DNA of 64,000 bases from Pogostemon cablin (GCA_023678885.1 CM042985.1:3274985-3338984), one strand, 5' to 3'. Counted from the stretch's first letter, positions 38,881 to 51,994 are shown. The notes: generated from the sequence alone by a model not told the origin. Program-made: numbers and translations.

Positions 38881-41339
38881 GATTTAATATATTACTCGAA
38901 TATTCAAGTAAATTGTATTTTGATCTATTTGGTTATAAAAAATATAGTGTTAAATTTATGATAAAAAAAAAATAGATATAAAAAATAGGATATAATAATT
39001 TTTTACTCGGGTTTGGGGGTGGGGGGAGGGGGAGATAGAAATTGGGGGTGAGAGACTCTTACGAAATTGTATGTTCAGTAGAGTGGGAGATAAAATCGAA
39101 ATCTGTATATGAGCCAATAATAATGACTGAGGAGGTGAGAGAAATCAACAATGCAGCATATGAATGAATATTAAAAGAATATGTTCTCTTAATTATAATA
39201 TGAGCCTTATTTACCTGATCCAATAATAATGACTGAGGAGGTGAGAGAAATCAACAATGCAGCATATGAATGAATATTAAAAGAATATGTTCTCTTAATT
39301 ATAATAACAGCCTTATTTACCTGATCAGTAGATAATTTCAATCATTAAATTTTAATCTTTCAATTTAAGTCATTAGATATTTTAAAGGTAAGTGTGTACT
39401 TATATGGCAGATTACCAAAAACAAGTCAAACACTTTATGGAACAATTATTACGATGTCTCTCGTCACAACCAATCATGTAATTATTTTTAAATTTTATCT
39501 TATTAATAATTTTACTTTTTATGAAATATTTCAAATGTTTATAATTCTCTCATTACATATTTATTATTAATAAAAATTATATTAAATTATTTGTTTCTTC
39601 AAAATTTTTAATTTGATACCCATTTGAAATATTATAAGAAATTTATTACTAATTAAAGTATTTTTAATTAAATTTAATAATGAAATTTTATTTCTATATT
39701 AATTAAAAATAACAATAAATTTATAGTTACGCTCTTGTTTAAATTGTTTTACGAATCTAATTTAGTGTGATTAAATCCAATAAATCCACAATCTTTAACT
39801 CACTCATCATGAATCTAATATCGTGAGAGTAAACCCAATAAATCCACTATTTGTTAACTCACTCATCATGAGTATTCAATATTCAATCTAAATATATGAA
39901 AAATAATTATTATCATGTTTAGATTATATTCAATCTATTTTTTTAATTATTATTTTATAACATTAATTTATATTTTATTTTTTAAATTATACTTGATATT
40001 TAACTCATTTGATTTAATTTCTCTAGGGGCAATTTTTGGTGAGATTATTTTAATATTTTTAATTAGTTATAATTTTTTATTCTAATAATGTTATCATTTT
40101 TTTAAAAAAATATTGTTACTTTTTATTTATGTTATACTATAATTTGTTCATTAAATAGTTAACTAAACAAATATCACTTTTTATCAATTGAAAATAATTT
40201 TTCATTAAAATGTTATCACTTCTTATCCGTCTCAATTCCCACATAATGGCTCTGTGAGAAGGTCTCACGCAAATCTTTATCTTTTTTTAATAGTAATTAT
40301 AGAATAAATAAAAGTGATAATATTAAAAAATAAAAATAAAATAAAATTAATATCCGTTCAATTAAACTATTTCATGTGTATGATAAATACATAATTATAA
40401 TCTTTTTAATTTTAAGTGATATCTGATCAACAAAAAGTGATATTCGCTTATTTTTATTATTCAACGAACAATTAATAGGACAAATAAAAATAAATTAATA
40501 ATATCTTTAACAAAAAGTTATAACTATAAAAAAAAAAGCTATAACTGAGTAATTGAATTATTGCAGAATAATTAATTGGACGAATAAAAAGTGATATATA
40601 ATTTTAGTGTATTTGATCCATTCAATTAAACTATTTTATGAAAAATAATTAGAATATATAAATAGTGATAATATTTTAATAAAAAAGTGATAGTTAATTA
40701 TAAAAAAAAAGTGATATATGTTATGAGAAAAGAAAAAGTGTTAATATTTTTTAAAAAAAATTTACATATCACTTTAAATAATTAAAAAATAATTTTATTT
40801 ATAAGAAAGAAAAAAAATGTTACATGTCGTTTCACTTTTAATTTTACTTAATTAAATTACGATAGCTCAAAAAAATACTAATAAGAATAATTGTATATTA
40901 AAAGTTGAATTTCACACTCAATGAATTGTATATTTTACGTTATTATGAATTATTTCATACTAGTAAGTAGTATCTTTCACACTTAATAGTAAGAAAAAAT
41001 TATGACTAGTATTTTTAAAAGATGCTAGTTTTCATTTCTCAAAAAAAACTCATTACCATATCTAAAACTATCTTAAATAAAAATACAAATACAAAATATA
41101 AAAAAGCACACTAAAATAGAAGATAAAAAATTACACTAAAATAAAAAATAAAGTTTACATAATTTTTTTATTAATGAAAAAAAATTACAACGCATATGGA
41201 ATATGAATAATTATTAACGAAGTAAAAGAATAAAGTATAATAATAAAATATTTTATTAATAAGTAGTGGACCCTCCTTTTACCTACAATTTGAATTGACG
41301 TGGATCATGTAACAGTTCAGTTAAGAATTGCCCTTATAA
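38881..41339. other. AT-rich spacer
   Basis: Apart from the tandem duplication at 39115-39325 and a half-MITE end near 40250-40275 (gagaaggtctcacgc), nothing is recognised. There is no coding potential. Confidence 0.5.
39115..39325. repeat. Tandem duplication, 106-bp unit
   Basis: Two head-to-tail copies start at 39115 and 39221 with caataataatgactgagg. They are almost identical, which suggests a recent duplication. Confidence 0.93.
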
Positions 41340-42189
41340 TAAATCAGAAATAAAGAAGTGCTTGTAGGGTTGTTGAAATCATAAAATCAGAAAGAAATAA
41401 GTGGTGAGAGGTAAGGTGGTAGAAGAGTGTTGTGGTGGCAGAAAGGAATTAAAACAAAATGAACATTTCATTAAATGATGAGATAGATAACAAGGGGAGG
41501 GGGAGAGAGTGATGCACAGTATACTCCCTCCGTCCCACATTAAGGTTGACGTTTGTTTTTGCACGGAAATTAAGGAGTATAATATTTGAATGTATAGTGA
41601 GGTGAGAGAAATAATATTTAATATAAAATGAGTAGTTATAGTAGTGTAATTATTGCTTTTATAGCCTAATTAAAGTTTTATTTCAATTTTACAAAATGTC
41701 TTTAATGTGAAAATTACTTTATAACTCCATTCTTAAACTTACATCATCCACCACCAAAATTACTAACTAAACCCAAAATTACTAACGCATTGAAATTATT
41801 CATGAACTCTAGTTGAGAGGTCCTAATCTTTCCTTTTTTCTTCATCTCTCTAAAGAAGACAAGGTATATAGAATGCTCCAACCTAATACTAGAAGTTGCT
41901 AGCTATATTTTGTTATGATAATATATACTACTCTATTATAATTAAATAATAATAATTAATTTAACACATGATTTAACGTTTGAATACAAAAACTTACTAT
42001 TATTTAAGAGATTTTGCTTTTATTCTACAATACCAAGTAGCTGATCCAAAAAAAATTTAAAACAGATAAAAAAATGAATATAATGGAGTATAATTTATTT
42101 ATTTATTAATTCATAAATCATTAAATCTATAGTAATGTAATAGGATAAAAGTGTAGTACTATGTTGAGAAAAAAAAACATACTAGCATA
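41340..42189. repeat. Local duplication block matching 7930-8150
   Basis: 41400-42070 shares with 7930-8150 a segment with tgtggtggcagaaag and, further on, attctacaataccaagtag. A single Stowaway-like end, ctccctccgtcccacatt, lies at 41524. Non-coding. Confidence 0.55.
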
Positions 42190-42191
42190 TC

Positions 42192-42194
<3 letters not shown>

Positions 42195-42251
<57 letters not shown>
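42195..42251. repeat. (TA)n microsatellite at Helitron 5' end
   Basis: A run of TA repeats sits directly inside the proposed TC start, as in the minus-strand Helitron at 13046. Confidence 0.95.
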
Positions 42252-42257
<6 letters not shown>

Positions 42258-42431
42258 GTGCCTTGCACTTGTAAAATATTTTCTTCCCCTTTTATCCTTA
42301 CCTTATTTCACTAATTACCTTATTATCCTTATTAATTATTTTGCATTTTATTAAATCCTTATATTAGTACATTAATTAATTTAATTTAATTCTTACTTAT
42401 TCTTTAAGCTGTCGTTCGATCTATTCAATTA

Positions 42432-42803
42432 ATGGAGCCTCTTGAACTTCATCCCATAAACATTACAACAAGATGTCTCACTTCTAAATCATTTCATATC
42501 CATAACTCCAGCCTTCTCCTATTCTCCACCAATCCACCAGCTTCTATCCTGAATGGCGTCGTTACCGAGACCATCCAAGACCCTGGTTGTGGTCGTTCTC
42601 GCTCGGATTGTCTTTCGTCACCCCGTTCGATTCCAGCACCAAGAGTTCTTCGCAGTCGCCAAGAACATTTAGACCGGTTAGTTTATCAAATGGTGGCTAA
42701 TTTAAAAAAAAAAAAAATTCACATCGACTCAGGGATCAAGCTACTGCTGCAATTGCTAAAGCAGATAAGACTTAGACTGTTGTTTGTGGTTGAATTATTT
42801 TAA
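42432..42803 (+). other. Open frame in Helitron, possible captured gene piece
   Basis: 123 codons starting MEPLELHPINI, Ser/Pro-rich in the middle, ending after a poly-A-derived Lys run. Not recognised. Base composition from 42520 to 42680 is less AT-rich than the surroundings, which suits captured coding sequence. The frame end beyond the poly-A run is doubtful. Confidence 0.3.
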
Positions 42804-43091
42804 GCTTATTGTGACTCATTTCAATAAAAACCTAAAGTTCCCCGCTTTTTCTTCCTTCATGGTTGTATTAACAAAAATTTGATCTAAGGATAGTTTAGTT
42901 TTATTCTGTGCTTTGATTAAATTGAGTGGTTTTGATTAATTATGTAGTTGGCTTCTTTTGGGGATTGTTCCTCTCTCTAACAGCTCTTTCTATATAAATG
43001 GAGGTGAGCATGTTATGCCATTCCTTTATAGGTTTTCTTTGTTTTTGTGCTTTCAGTTGGATCCTTAAACTTGAAAGCATGTTTTTTTACA

Positions 43092-43168
43092 GGGTGAAAT
43101 CAAGGGATCAACAAAGGGTGATGGATCTGTCAAGAAGGATGGAATGCAGCATGGTCCCAGTTCTCAGG
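43092..43168 (+). other. Exon-like piece inside Helitron
   Basis: It follows a ttttttacag acceptor and ends tctcag/gtatgt, a good donor. The open frame reads GEIKGSTKGDGSVKKDGM and a short continuation. The family is not recognised. Confidence 0.35.
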
Positions 43169-43658
43169 TATGTGCACGTAATAATTAATGTGTCTCTTGG
43201 ACTAAATTTGTTAATAGTATTGCTTATGTAATCCATAACTTGTGCCTTTCAATTTGCGAATAATGTTGAAAGTGTTTTAACTAAATTTCTTTGATTATTA
43301 CATACTCCCTATTTGCTTAGTTCAAAAATGAGTTAAGCTTTTTTTTAATCAGAACTTGGTTTTCTTTTGAATGATTATCTAGAGTTAAAGAAGATGAAGA
43401 ATATGTTGCCTTTAAATAGGAAAGTGATCATTTGGGTTTCTTATATAAGCTACTCCTTTCTTTGCTATAATTTTGAGATTCTTCTCTGAAAACCTCTCAC
43501 TCTCTCGGATTTTTTCTGTTTGCGATGAAATCATGAAAATCCATATGATGAAGGACTAGAAACGCAATATGAAGGTCAACTTACATGCTATCTCATTTCT
43601 TTCTTTAGGAAATCAACTTTTTAGACAACTTATCTGAGTAAAAAACTTAATTGTAAAT

Positions 43659-43791
43659 GTCTTAACTGCAAGAGGGAAAAGTTTACTTTGATGTTTCTGT
43701 GTATGAATTTGTTAATGTTGCTATGTTATTTTGACTTCTTATTATATGTAAAGGTCCTAATGGTTGGTTAGAGTAAAATCTCTCTTAATAT
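43659..43791. repeat. Tandem duplication copy 1, left part (split by Copia)
   Basis: Together with 51955-51994 it forms a ~173-bp unit repeated directly at 51995-52169. The Copia target duplication aatat (43787-43791 and 51950-51954) falls within it. Confidence 0.9.
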
Positions 43792-44984
43792 TGTTAGATT
43801 GTATACTAAAAGTCTAGCTTTAGTATGAACAATGTCATAACATTATTTGAAATGAGAATCATTGATCAAATGATTGCATCTTATAATTTATTTTATATGC
43901 ATGATGCAATAGTCCATTTACTTTATACTGTAGATAATATGTTGTGCGACAACACGCGGAAGATCATATTATCGGTTTCCTTATAAAGTATAAACAGATG
44001 CTCACAACTGAGATAGACGGGGGCTCTCTATCGGTATGGTTGTAGTGTGGTTTGGTATTAGCTTGTCTTGGCTATAGAATCACATTAGTGCACTTGTGTG
44101 TATTGAGAAGGACCGCCTGAGATCGTTCGACTTATACTGACTTATAGAAGAACTTGATCTCTGTTATTATGGAAGTTCGTGCTCTTAATCCCTATACAAT
44201 AACCTCGACACGTAGGGCAGTATGTATTTCTTTGATTCATCAATGGGTGAGATTTATAAGTATTAAATCAACAAACTCGGTGAGTTGGGAAGTAGTGCTG
44301 TATCTATGGTGTGCTGTTGATTGTAGAAGGAATCCATGTCCGTCATAGGTTGATGATGTCCCCTTGAGGAGCTCATAAGGTTTATCATGTAAATCTTGCA
44401 AGTGGATTAATTCCGGCATGATAAAAAGGTTGAGTGGTACTACTCTTGGATGAGATATTAATTAATTTGAGTTGTCAGTAACTTAATTAATTAATGGACA
44501 TTGTATATCTTAAACATGGGGAGACTATCGGGCTTATAATAAGAAGGAGCCCAGAACATAATTTTGGGATTGGACGGGTAGTGCAATAATAATATTTTAG
44601 TGGACTATATTATTATTATTGGATTTAATTAAAAGCTTTGGGCTAAGCTTGGTTAATTAAATCTAATTGAGGCCCAGCCCAATTTCTCCTCCTGGTCCCT
44701 GCAGTAGCCCAAGTATATAAGTTGTCTCAGTTCCTAATAACCTAACTCTGCGCCTCTTACGTAGAAAGAGATCAGGAACAGATTGAGAACTCTCTGGGGA
44801 TTGTTGACCACACAACACCAGAGAGTTGACTTTGGGTAATACTGCAGAAGATCAGAGGTGTTCTTCTCAGATTATCATCCACTACATCAAACCAGAAGAC
44901 AGGTAATTGTTTTATGCTTCCGCTGTATCTAATTATCTGTTTTAATTATCGAATCACGTTAACCATAAGATCCAATTGCCAACA
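43792..44984 (+). repeat. 5' LTR of Copia element
   Basis: 1193 bp, starting tgttagattg and ending gccaaca. An incidental 64-codon frame (44154-44348) is also present in the 3' LTR. Confidence 0.97.
44714..44720 (+). promoter_or_regulatory. Probable LTR TATA box
   Basis: tatataa in the context cccaagtatataagttg, about 270 bp from the LTR end. The identical site is at 51679-51685. It would place the start of the R region about 25-30 bp downstream. Confidence 0.5.
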
Positions 44985-44986
44985 AT

Positions 44987-44998
44987 TGGTATCAGAGC
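44987..44998 (+). other. Primer-binding site of Copia element
   Basis: tggtatcagagc, the standard copia sequence complementary to the 3' end of initiator-Met tRNA, two bases after the 5' LTR. Confidence 0.9.
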
Positions 44999-45379
44999 GT
45001 TGGTTTAGTGGTGAAACGTGAGTCGTAAGTTAGGGTTTGAATAATTTTACATTATTTGTGAAATCCTATGATTATTATTATCGAATTGATAGCATGAGAT
45101 TAGGGATTTTATGTGTGATTTATCCATCTATCCTATGTGCTTTTTCGATAATTAAGAACATGTGAATGTTGCAAATTGCACGCGTTGGATACACACGTAC
45201 AATACTGTATGATTCTGCTGCTTATGGACGAGTGTATTTGGCTCTTGCGCCACTATCCATCGACAACCCAATATTCTGAAAGCATACTCATGGCCTGTAT
45301 GTACTGCACAATCGAGAATCAATGGCGGTTTCAAGCGACGTTGAACACCCTTAGTAAGATCGTGTAATCATTGCTGGTC

Positions 45380-46190
45380 TGCTAACGACAAAGGGCTGGA
45401 TATGGCCATGGATCTCGACATGGATGCGACTGGATGATGGAGTCGCAGTTGGTCGATGGCGTGACCTCTCCAGGATGTATTGTCGGAAGGAGAGGATGGT
45501 AGTTCGCGGCGGATCCAAAGCGATGGGCGGCGGCACTATCGAAGCGAATCGGGGTATCCCTTCCCGGGCGATAGGCGATGGCGAGTCGGAACCGGCGCGC
45601 GTCTGGTCCATGGCGAACTGGGCGAGCCTCACGGCGGTCATTCGGGAGACAGAGGGCAGTGGCGGAGTGCGTTTCTGGACTGCCGTCGCTCGGCTGGATG
45701 GAGACGGCTGACGGAGCGACTCTGAACTGGGCGCAGTGCCAGTTGGCGTGTTGGCGCGGCCGCCGGGAGGAGACGGCTGACGGAGCGACTCTGAACTGGG
45801 CTGCGAAATCACAGTCGTCGCGGCCACCGGAAGTGTAAGCTGGCGGTGGCGGCCCTTGAACGGATCCCGGTGGTTGGTTGCGGCGCGGCCTCGATCTCGA
45901 TCCCGGTGGTTGGTTGCGGCGCGGCCACCGGCGGAAGCGGCACCTCCGATATCTGGCCGTCGGGAGCTGTAGGATGACGGTGCTTAAGATCGCCGTGTGT
46001 CGCTGGCGGCTGACGGAGACAGCTGCCCTATGAATCGCCGGTGATTGAGGCGGCGGTGGTGTTTGGGTGGCTGGTGCGGCCTCCGGCAGCAGCGGCTGCT
46101 GGTGGCGCCGGTGCAGCGGCTAGGTTCCAGTCGCTGCTAGCAGGCCTTGGGCGGCTGCTTCCTTAGGGCAAGGGGGTGGTTTGGGCTCCC
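45380..46190. other. GC-rich block inside the Copia element
   Basis: Sharply GC-rich against the AT-rich rest. It contains direct repeats: gctgacggagcgactctgaa at about 45709 and 45776, and cccggtggttggttgcggcg at about 45868 and 45903. Overlapping open frames on both strands (longest 45351-45827, minus, 158 codons, Pro/Ser/Arg-rich) show no known domain and look compositional. Confidence 0.75.
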
Positions 46191-46841
46191 TTTTTTGATT
46201 TGGTTTTGGGCTGGGATTTGGGCCCAAATTTTAATTAAAAGGATATTGGGCTGCTGGGCCCTATTTTTATTAAGGAGTATTTGGGCTTGGTTCTCCAGAT
46301 CATGGGCTGATGATTAAATGGCCCAATTCAGTTATTCATAGATGGCTGCTATTTTTTTTAATTTGGTTTTTGGGCTGTTGGGCCCAAATCTTATTAAAAT
46401 GGTAATGGGCTGCTGGTCTAATTAATTTTAATTAATTGTGTGTATTATGTTGGGCCTGATTTAAATATTGGACTAGACCTTAATGCATAAATTGGCAGGG
46501 TAAATGGGCTTAATTATTTTATTAATGGGTTGCTCATTTTATGCTAATAAAGTTTGGGTCAGATGGGCCTATTTAATTGATCCAATATTTTAAGCAATTA
46601 TTTAATAATATATAACTGATTTAATTGTTTTTACTTGACAATTAATTGTTATATATGAAAGGCATGTTCTATGTGATTTATTTATTTAAATTGCTGTTAA
46701 TAGAAGCATGCTAAGTTGTATATTTTATTCTGGAATATCATATGCATGTTATAAACCCTCGGTTATTAAATAACTAAGTGGGAGAGGGGATTGGTAATAA
46801 ATTTCCGCGGCCTCCATTATTGGTTTGTAAGTGATGTGAGT

Positions 46842-47013
46842 AAACTTGCGTGTTGGCAAAATGCCTTCCTCCCTAACGGATGAGTTTATTCACGGATCAC
46901 TGGTACAGACTTCATTAAATAATTATTGTTTGTAATGTGGCACACAAACTTGCGTGTTGGCATTGGCCTTCCTCCCTAACGGATGAGTTTGTGTGCGGTT
47001 CACTAGTACAAAC
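46842..47013 (+). repeat. Two ~65-bp repeats, third copy at 50019-50085
   Basis: The units share acttgcgtgttggca and ctccctaacggatgagttt. Copies lie at about 46842-46910 and 46946-47013. A more diverged third copy lies between the reverse transcriptase and RNase H remnants. Confidence 0.85.
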
Positions 47014-48479
47014 TAATAATAGATGATTGTAGGAAGCTATCCGAACGCGTGTGTACTTCTCCAACTGTAAGGCACACAAGCTCGCGCAGTGGACTTGAGA
47101 TCAAATAATGGTGTACACTTAGGTGTAAATAATTAGTATCCTCCCCAACGGAGTCACTGCTATTATTTTCATGGCTAAAGAGGAACCGACTATTAATTAT
47201 TTTGTCATAAAGTTAGGTTGACAAATGAAATTAATGGGTAAAACCTTCTCTGGTAAATGTTCGGGTTTGTAAACGTCCACACTAACGTGGCTTGCAGACT
47301 CACGGTGCTTGAGATGTCGGTGAATTTTATTTTATATTGTTTTGAGGGAAACAATATAAAAGGATAAAATTCGAAGTTTTGATCAGAATATTTATTTGTG
47401 ATTCTCTGAATTTCGAATGGTATTATCTCACTAATTGTTAACTAAAAGACATTATATTTACTTGTCCAAATTAGTTGATTAGAAATGAATCGTGTTTTTG
47501 AAAATTACTGCTTAAGAAAATACATGTGTTCTCTCAAAGGACGGCTCATGATGCCTATTAAAGTCTTTAGTGAAGAGATGAGAGGATCATAGAAATATGA
47601 TGAACTCATGTAACTCTTCAGATACTTGAGTAATTTAAAAGGCGCAAGATCATGATAGAATTTGATGAATGAATTGGAAAAGCTTGGAGTATAAATTGAA
47701 AGGGAAACCTAGATCAATTTTATTCTCCATGTTTAGCCTTGATGTTTTGAGAAAGTTCTACCTGAAATACTAGAGGATGTATATGGTGGGAAACTTCTGA
47801 CAAAACATGTGGCAAAGGAAAGCCATTTTCATCATAAAGTGAACAAGTTCAATATCTTATTCACTAGTTATTTAAACATGATTAGTGATGGCATCTATTA
47901 ACACGAAGTGTGTAGATACTGGAATCGCTAAATGTTTATTACTAAGTGAGGATAAGATAGTTAAGACATGGGTAAAACTACGAAGGTAGTGGCTATTGCA
48001 GTGGGAGTTATTTATCTATCTTATGATAGGAATAAATGATTGATTATGAGAAATTATCTTTACGTACGTTTTCATGGAAAGAATTTAATTTCGGTTTCTA
48101 TGCATTAACGGATGAATACTTCATTTCATTTATATGACATGGTCATAATGATGAGGAATGGGGGTATAATCCGTTAAAGTACGTTGGTGGATAATATGTA
48201 AACTCTTAAATCATGTACATTCCACAGATGCAATAAATAGTAATTAAATAATGCATCTTCTAATATAAGTAAGAGAAAGGAACCTTCGGAAATGAACTAA
48301 ACATATATTTGGCGTCTAAGATTAATTCATTTTACTTGAGTAGGATTCAAAAGTTGATAGCCGATAGACCGTAAGGTTTATCTGAAGTGGAAACTATCGG
48401 ACTTGTGAGTCTTACTTGGAAGTAAAAATGATTAACTGCCTTTTCAAGGCTGTGGGGTATAGAGCCAAAGATATATATG

Positions 48480-50700
48480 TTGGAATTAGTTCATTCTGAT
48501 TCAAGCGGACCTAATATTATCCAGACAAGAGGTGGTTAAGAATATTCGAAGATTATTCTGGATACCAATATATTTATTTGATGCACTGCATGTCTAAGTT
48601 CTTGGATTAATTCAAGAATTGAAAGGCTGGTACAGTGAAGCGTCATGGAAAATATATTACGTCATTACGATTTAATCATGATGGCGAATACCTCAAGGGA
48701 TAGTTAGGAGCTATTAATCAGAAGTAGAGATTAAATCTCAAGTAGACTACACCGGGCTTGCCCCAGCTGAATGGTGTGGTGGGTAGAAGGTATAAGGCTC
48801 TTATGGTTATGATTAGATAGACGATAAATTATTTGGAATAATTAAATTCGTTTTATGGATATGCCCTAGATACAGTAATTCGTGAAACGTTTGTCTGTAT
48901 ATGGGATATCCTAGAAAAATGGAGGGTGATTTATTTAGTCCAAAAGATCGAAGGGTAATTGTTAACTCAATAACTAGATTTTTGGAAAAGGGCTATGTAA
49001 TAAATCATAAACCCATGTATGAGTTGTTCTAAAGGAAGTGAGAGGAAAACACTAAGTATAAGTACCAAGTGTACAAGAGGATATACCGCAAGGTAAACTG
49101 CAACGCGTGTCACGTCTGATACACAATTACATGTAGTGCCTTGTCGTAGTGGGAGGGTTGTGTGACAACTCATAAATATATGTTTGGGAGAGTCGTGAGA
49201 CTTGATCCCTAGTAAACATGGTATTGTCCCACGGATATGACGTAGCACTACAAGATGAAAATGCGGAATCTTAGTAAGTTGCAATGAATGTAGAAATAGA
49301 ATCTACGGATTCTAAATTAAGTCTGGGAGCTTAGTAGACCACTACATAGTGTAAAAGCCATTGGAAGTGGTCATAGGAAATAAAAGAGGATCATATGGAA
49401 AGGTGAAAACCTTAGAAGCAAAGCTTGTTGCGAAAAGATGTACTCAGAAAGAAATGGTTCGATTATGAGGGAACATATTCGCTGGTAGCTATGCTTAAAT
49501 TGATCCGGATTCTTTTATTTATTGCTGCTCATATTAAATTATGAGGGACAGCAAATAGATGTCAAGACAGCTTTCCTGATTGGAAGTCTTGAGGAAAACA
49601 TCTATGTGAAGCAACCAGAGTGATTTATTGCAAAGTACTAATAGCATTTAGATAGTAAGCTTAAAAGTGTCCAGCGATGGACTAAAGCAAGCTTTGAGAT
49701 CGTGAAGCATCTGTTTTGATTAGGTAATCCAGTGGCACGGATTTAAATCAATCAGCGGATGTATCTTGTGTATTGTAAAGAGTGATGGAAACGTAATGGT
49801 GTTTTTTGTACTATACGTAGATAGTATCTTGCTCATTGGAGACAATGAAAGAGTATTATCGGGCGTATGGGTACGCTTAATAAAGCGGTAGAAATGAAGG
49901 ACTTAAGAAAGGCAAAATATATCCTTTTGATCACGGTAATACGGATCACAAGAAAGGATACTATGCTTATCTCAAGTTTCATAAAATGATACAGTCCATA
50001 CTCATTTAGCATGTGAATAGACTTGCGCGTCGGCATTAGAGCCTTTCTCCCCATCGGATGAGTTTATTCATGGAATGCTATGAACGAAGTTGGATATCTG
50101 TTTTGGTTAACGCATGAACAGTGGGTATCAACGTAACCCGGATCAAGAATGATGAACTGTAGTAAGACATATATAAAGTGCCTGAGAAGGACTGGAAATT
50201 ATATATGAACTTACTGGACAGATTCACTGCTTCTTGTGGATTACGTAGATTCGGATTTTTAGTCAGATTGGACGGTAGTAAATTCTCCTCAAAGGTTATG
50301 TGTTTAATTTTAGGAAGTAGAGTCATAATGTGGAGGAGTGTTATATAGAAATATATCTCAGACTCCGGACTCCATCATGGAAAGATGATGAATTGGAGCC
50401 TATGAGGCTGCCAAAGTATCTATGTGACTCTAGAAACTTCATGATGGACTTTGAAGTGTTTCTAAGTTTGCCCAAGGTAATCACAATTTACATTGTTGAT
50501 ATTGGTGCAGTTGCAAACTTGAAGGAATCACGAGTCCATAAGGCAATTAAACACATGGAGCGCGAGTACCACCTGTTACGAGAAATCGTATGATGAGGGG
50601 AAGGTTGTTGTCGCCTAGATTGCATCGGATGATGACCTAGTAAATCCATTTACGAGGACCTTAAGGCGAGAGCTTTTTATGGTCGTGTAGTGGGAGTAGG
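48480..50700 (+). pseudogene. Copia pol remnant (integrase, RT, RNase H)
   Basis: Integrase traces lie at 48490-48860, including a TPG-LPQLNGVV stretch like the family's T-PQ-NG-ER motif. Reverse transcriptase traces follow at 49540-49620 (IDVKTAFLIGSLEENIYVKQ) and 49805-49845, where the YVDD catalytic box reads YVDS. The RNase H end is the best kept (50330-50593: DIGAVANLKESRVHKAIKH, then REYHLLREIV). Stops and frame changes separate every piece, so no polyprotein can be made. Confidence 0.88.
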
Positions 50701-50740
50701 AATCAGATGTATGGCAGAAGACATGACAGCATAGTCTTTT

Positions 50741-50756
50741 AGTATAAGTGGGAGAT
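50741..50756 (+). other. Polypurine tract of Copia element
   Basis: agtataagtgggagat directly before the 3' LTR. aagtgggagat is typical for copia. Confidence 0.85.
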
Positions 50757-51949
50757 TGTTAGATTGTATACTAAAAGTCTAGCTTTAGTATGAACAATGT
50801 CATAACATTATTTGAAATGAGAATCATTGATCAAATGATTGCATCTTATAATTTATTTTATATGCATGATGCAATAGTCTATTTACTTTATACTGTAGAT
50901 AATATGTTGTGCGACAACACGCGGAAGATCATATTATCGGTTTCCTTATAAAGTATAAACAGATGCTCACAACTGAGATAGACGGGGGCTCTCTATCGGT
51001 ATGGTTGTAGTGTGGTTTGGTATTAGCTTGTCTTGGCTATAGAATCACATTAGTGCACTTGTGTGTATTGAGAAGGACCGCCTGAGATCGTTCGACTTAT
51101 ACTGACTTATAGAAGAACTTGATCTCTGTTATTATGGAAGTTCGTGCTCTTAATCCCTATACAATAACCTCGACACGTAGGGCAGTATGTATTTCTTTGA
51201 TTCATCAATGGGTGAGATTTATAAGTATTAAATCAACAAACTCGGTGAGTTGGGAAGTAGTGTTGTATCTATGGTGTGCTGTTGATTGTAGAAGGAATCC
51301 ATGTCCGTCATAGGTTGATGATGTCCCCTTGAGGAGCTCATAAGGTTTATCATGTAAATCTTGCAAGTGGATTAATTCCGGCATGATAAAAAGGTTGAGT
51401 GGTACTACTCTTGGATGAGATATTAATTAATTTGAGTTGTCAGTAACTTAATTAATTAATGGACATTGTATATCTTAAACATGGGGAGACTATCGGGCTT
51501 ATAATAAGAAGGAGCCCAGAACATAATTTTGGGATTGGACGGGTAGTGCAATAATAATATTTTAGTGGACTATATTATTATTATTGGATTTAATTAAAAG
51601 CTTTGGGCTAAGCTTGGTTAATTAAATCTAATTGAGGCCCAGCCCAATTTCTCCTCCTGGTCCCTGCAGTAGCCCAAGTATATAAGTTGTCTCAGTTCCT
51701 AATAACCTAACTCTGCGCCTCTTACGTAGAAAGAGATCAGGAACAGATTGAGAACTCTCTGGGGATTGTTGACCACACAACACCAGAGAGTTGACTTTGG
51801 GTAATACTGCAGAAGATCAGAGGTGTTCTTCTCAGATTATCATCCACTACATCAAACCAGAAGACAGGTAATTGTTTTATGCTTCCGCTGTATCTAATTA
51901 TCTGTTTTAATTATCGAATCACGTTAACCATAAGATCCAATTGCCAACA
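50757..51949 (+). repeat. 3' LTR of Copia element
   Basis: 1193 bp. The two differences seen from the 5' LTR are both C/T: near 43917 against 50880 (agtccattt/agtctattt) and near 44299 against 51264 (agtgctgta/agtgttgta). Confidence 0.97.
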
Positions 51950-51994
51950 AATATGTTCTTTTATGCAATGGAAAGGTCTTCACATGTGATTCAA

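Larger units (their letters stand above)
43792..51949 (+). mobile_element. Ty1/copia LTR retrotransposon, young but coding-dead
   Basis: LTRs of 1193 bp each (43792-44984 and 50757-51949) differ at two positions that I can see. The target duplication aatat is perfect. The primer site tggtatcagagc (44987-44998) matches the initiator-Met tRNA type, and the purine tract aagtgggagat precedes the 3' LTR. The interior retains copia order, integrase, reverse transcriptase, RNase H, but only in pieces in different frames with many stops. It also carries a GC-rich block (45380-46190) and repeated ~65-bp motifs. Confidence 0.95.

Noticed and set aside
44154..44348. 64-codon frame repeated at 51119-51313
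   Set aside because: It lies in both LTRs and has no resemblance to a protein family; incidental.
45351..45838. Overlapping frames of 81-158 codons on both strands
   Set aside because: They come from a GC-rich block with few stop codons; no domain is present and several strands are open at once.
50330..50593. 87-codon frame as an independent gene
   Set aside because: It is the RNase H end of the Copia polyprotein, cut off by stops on both sides.
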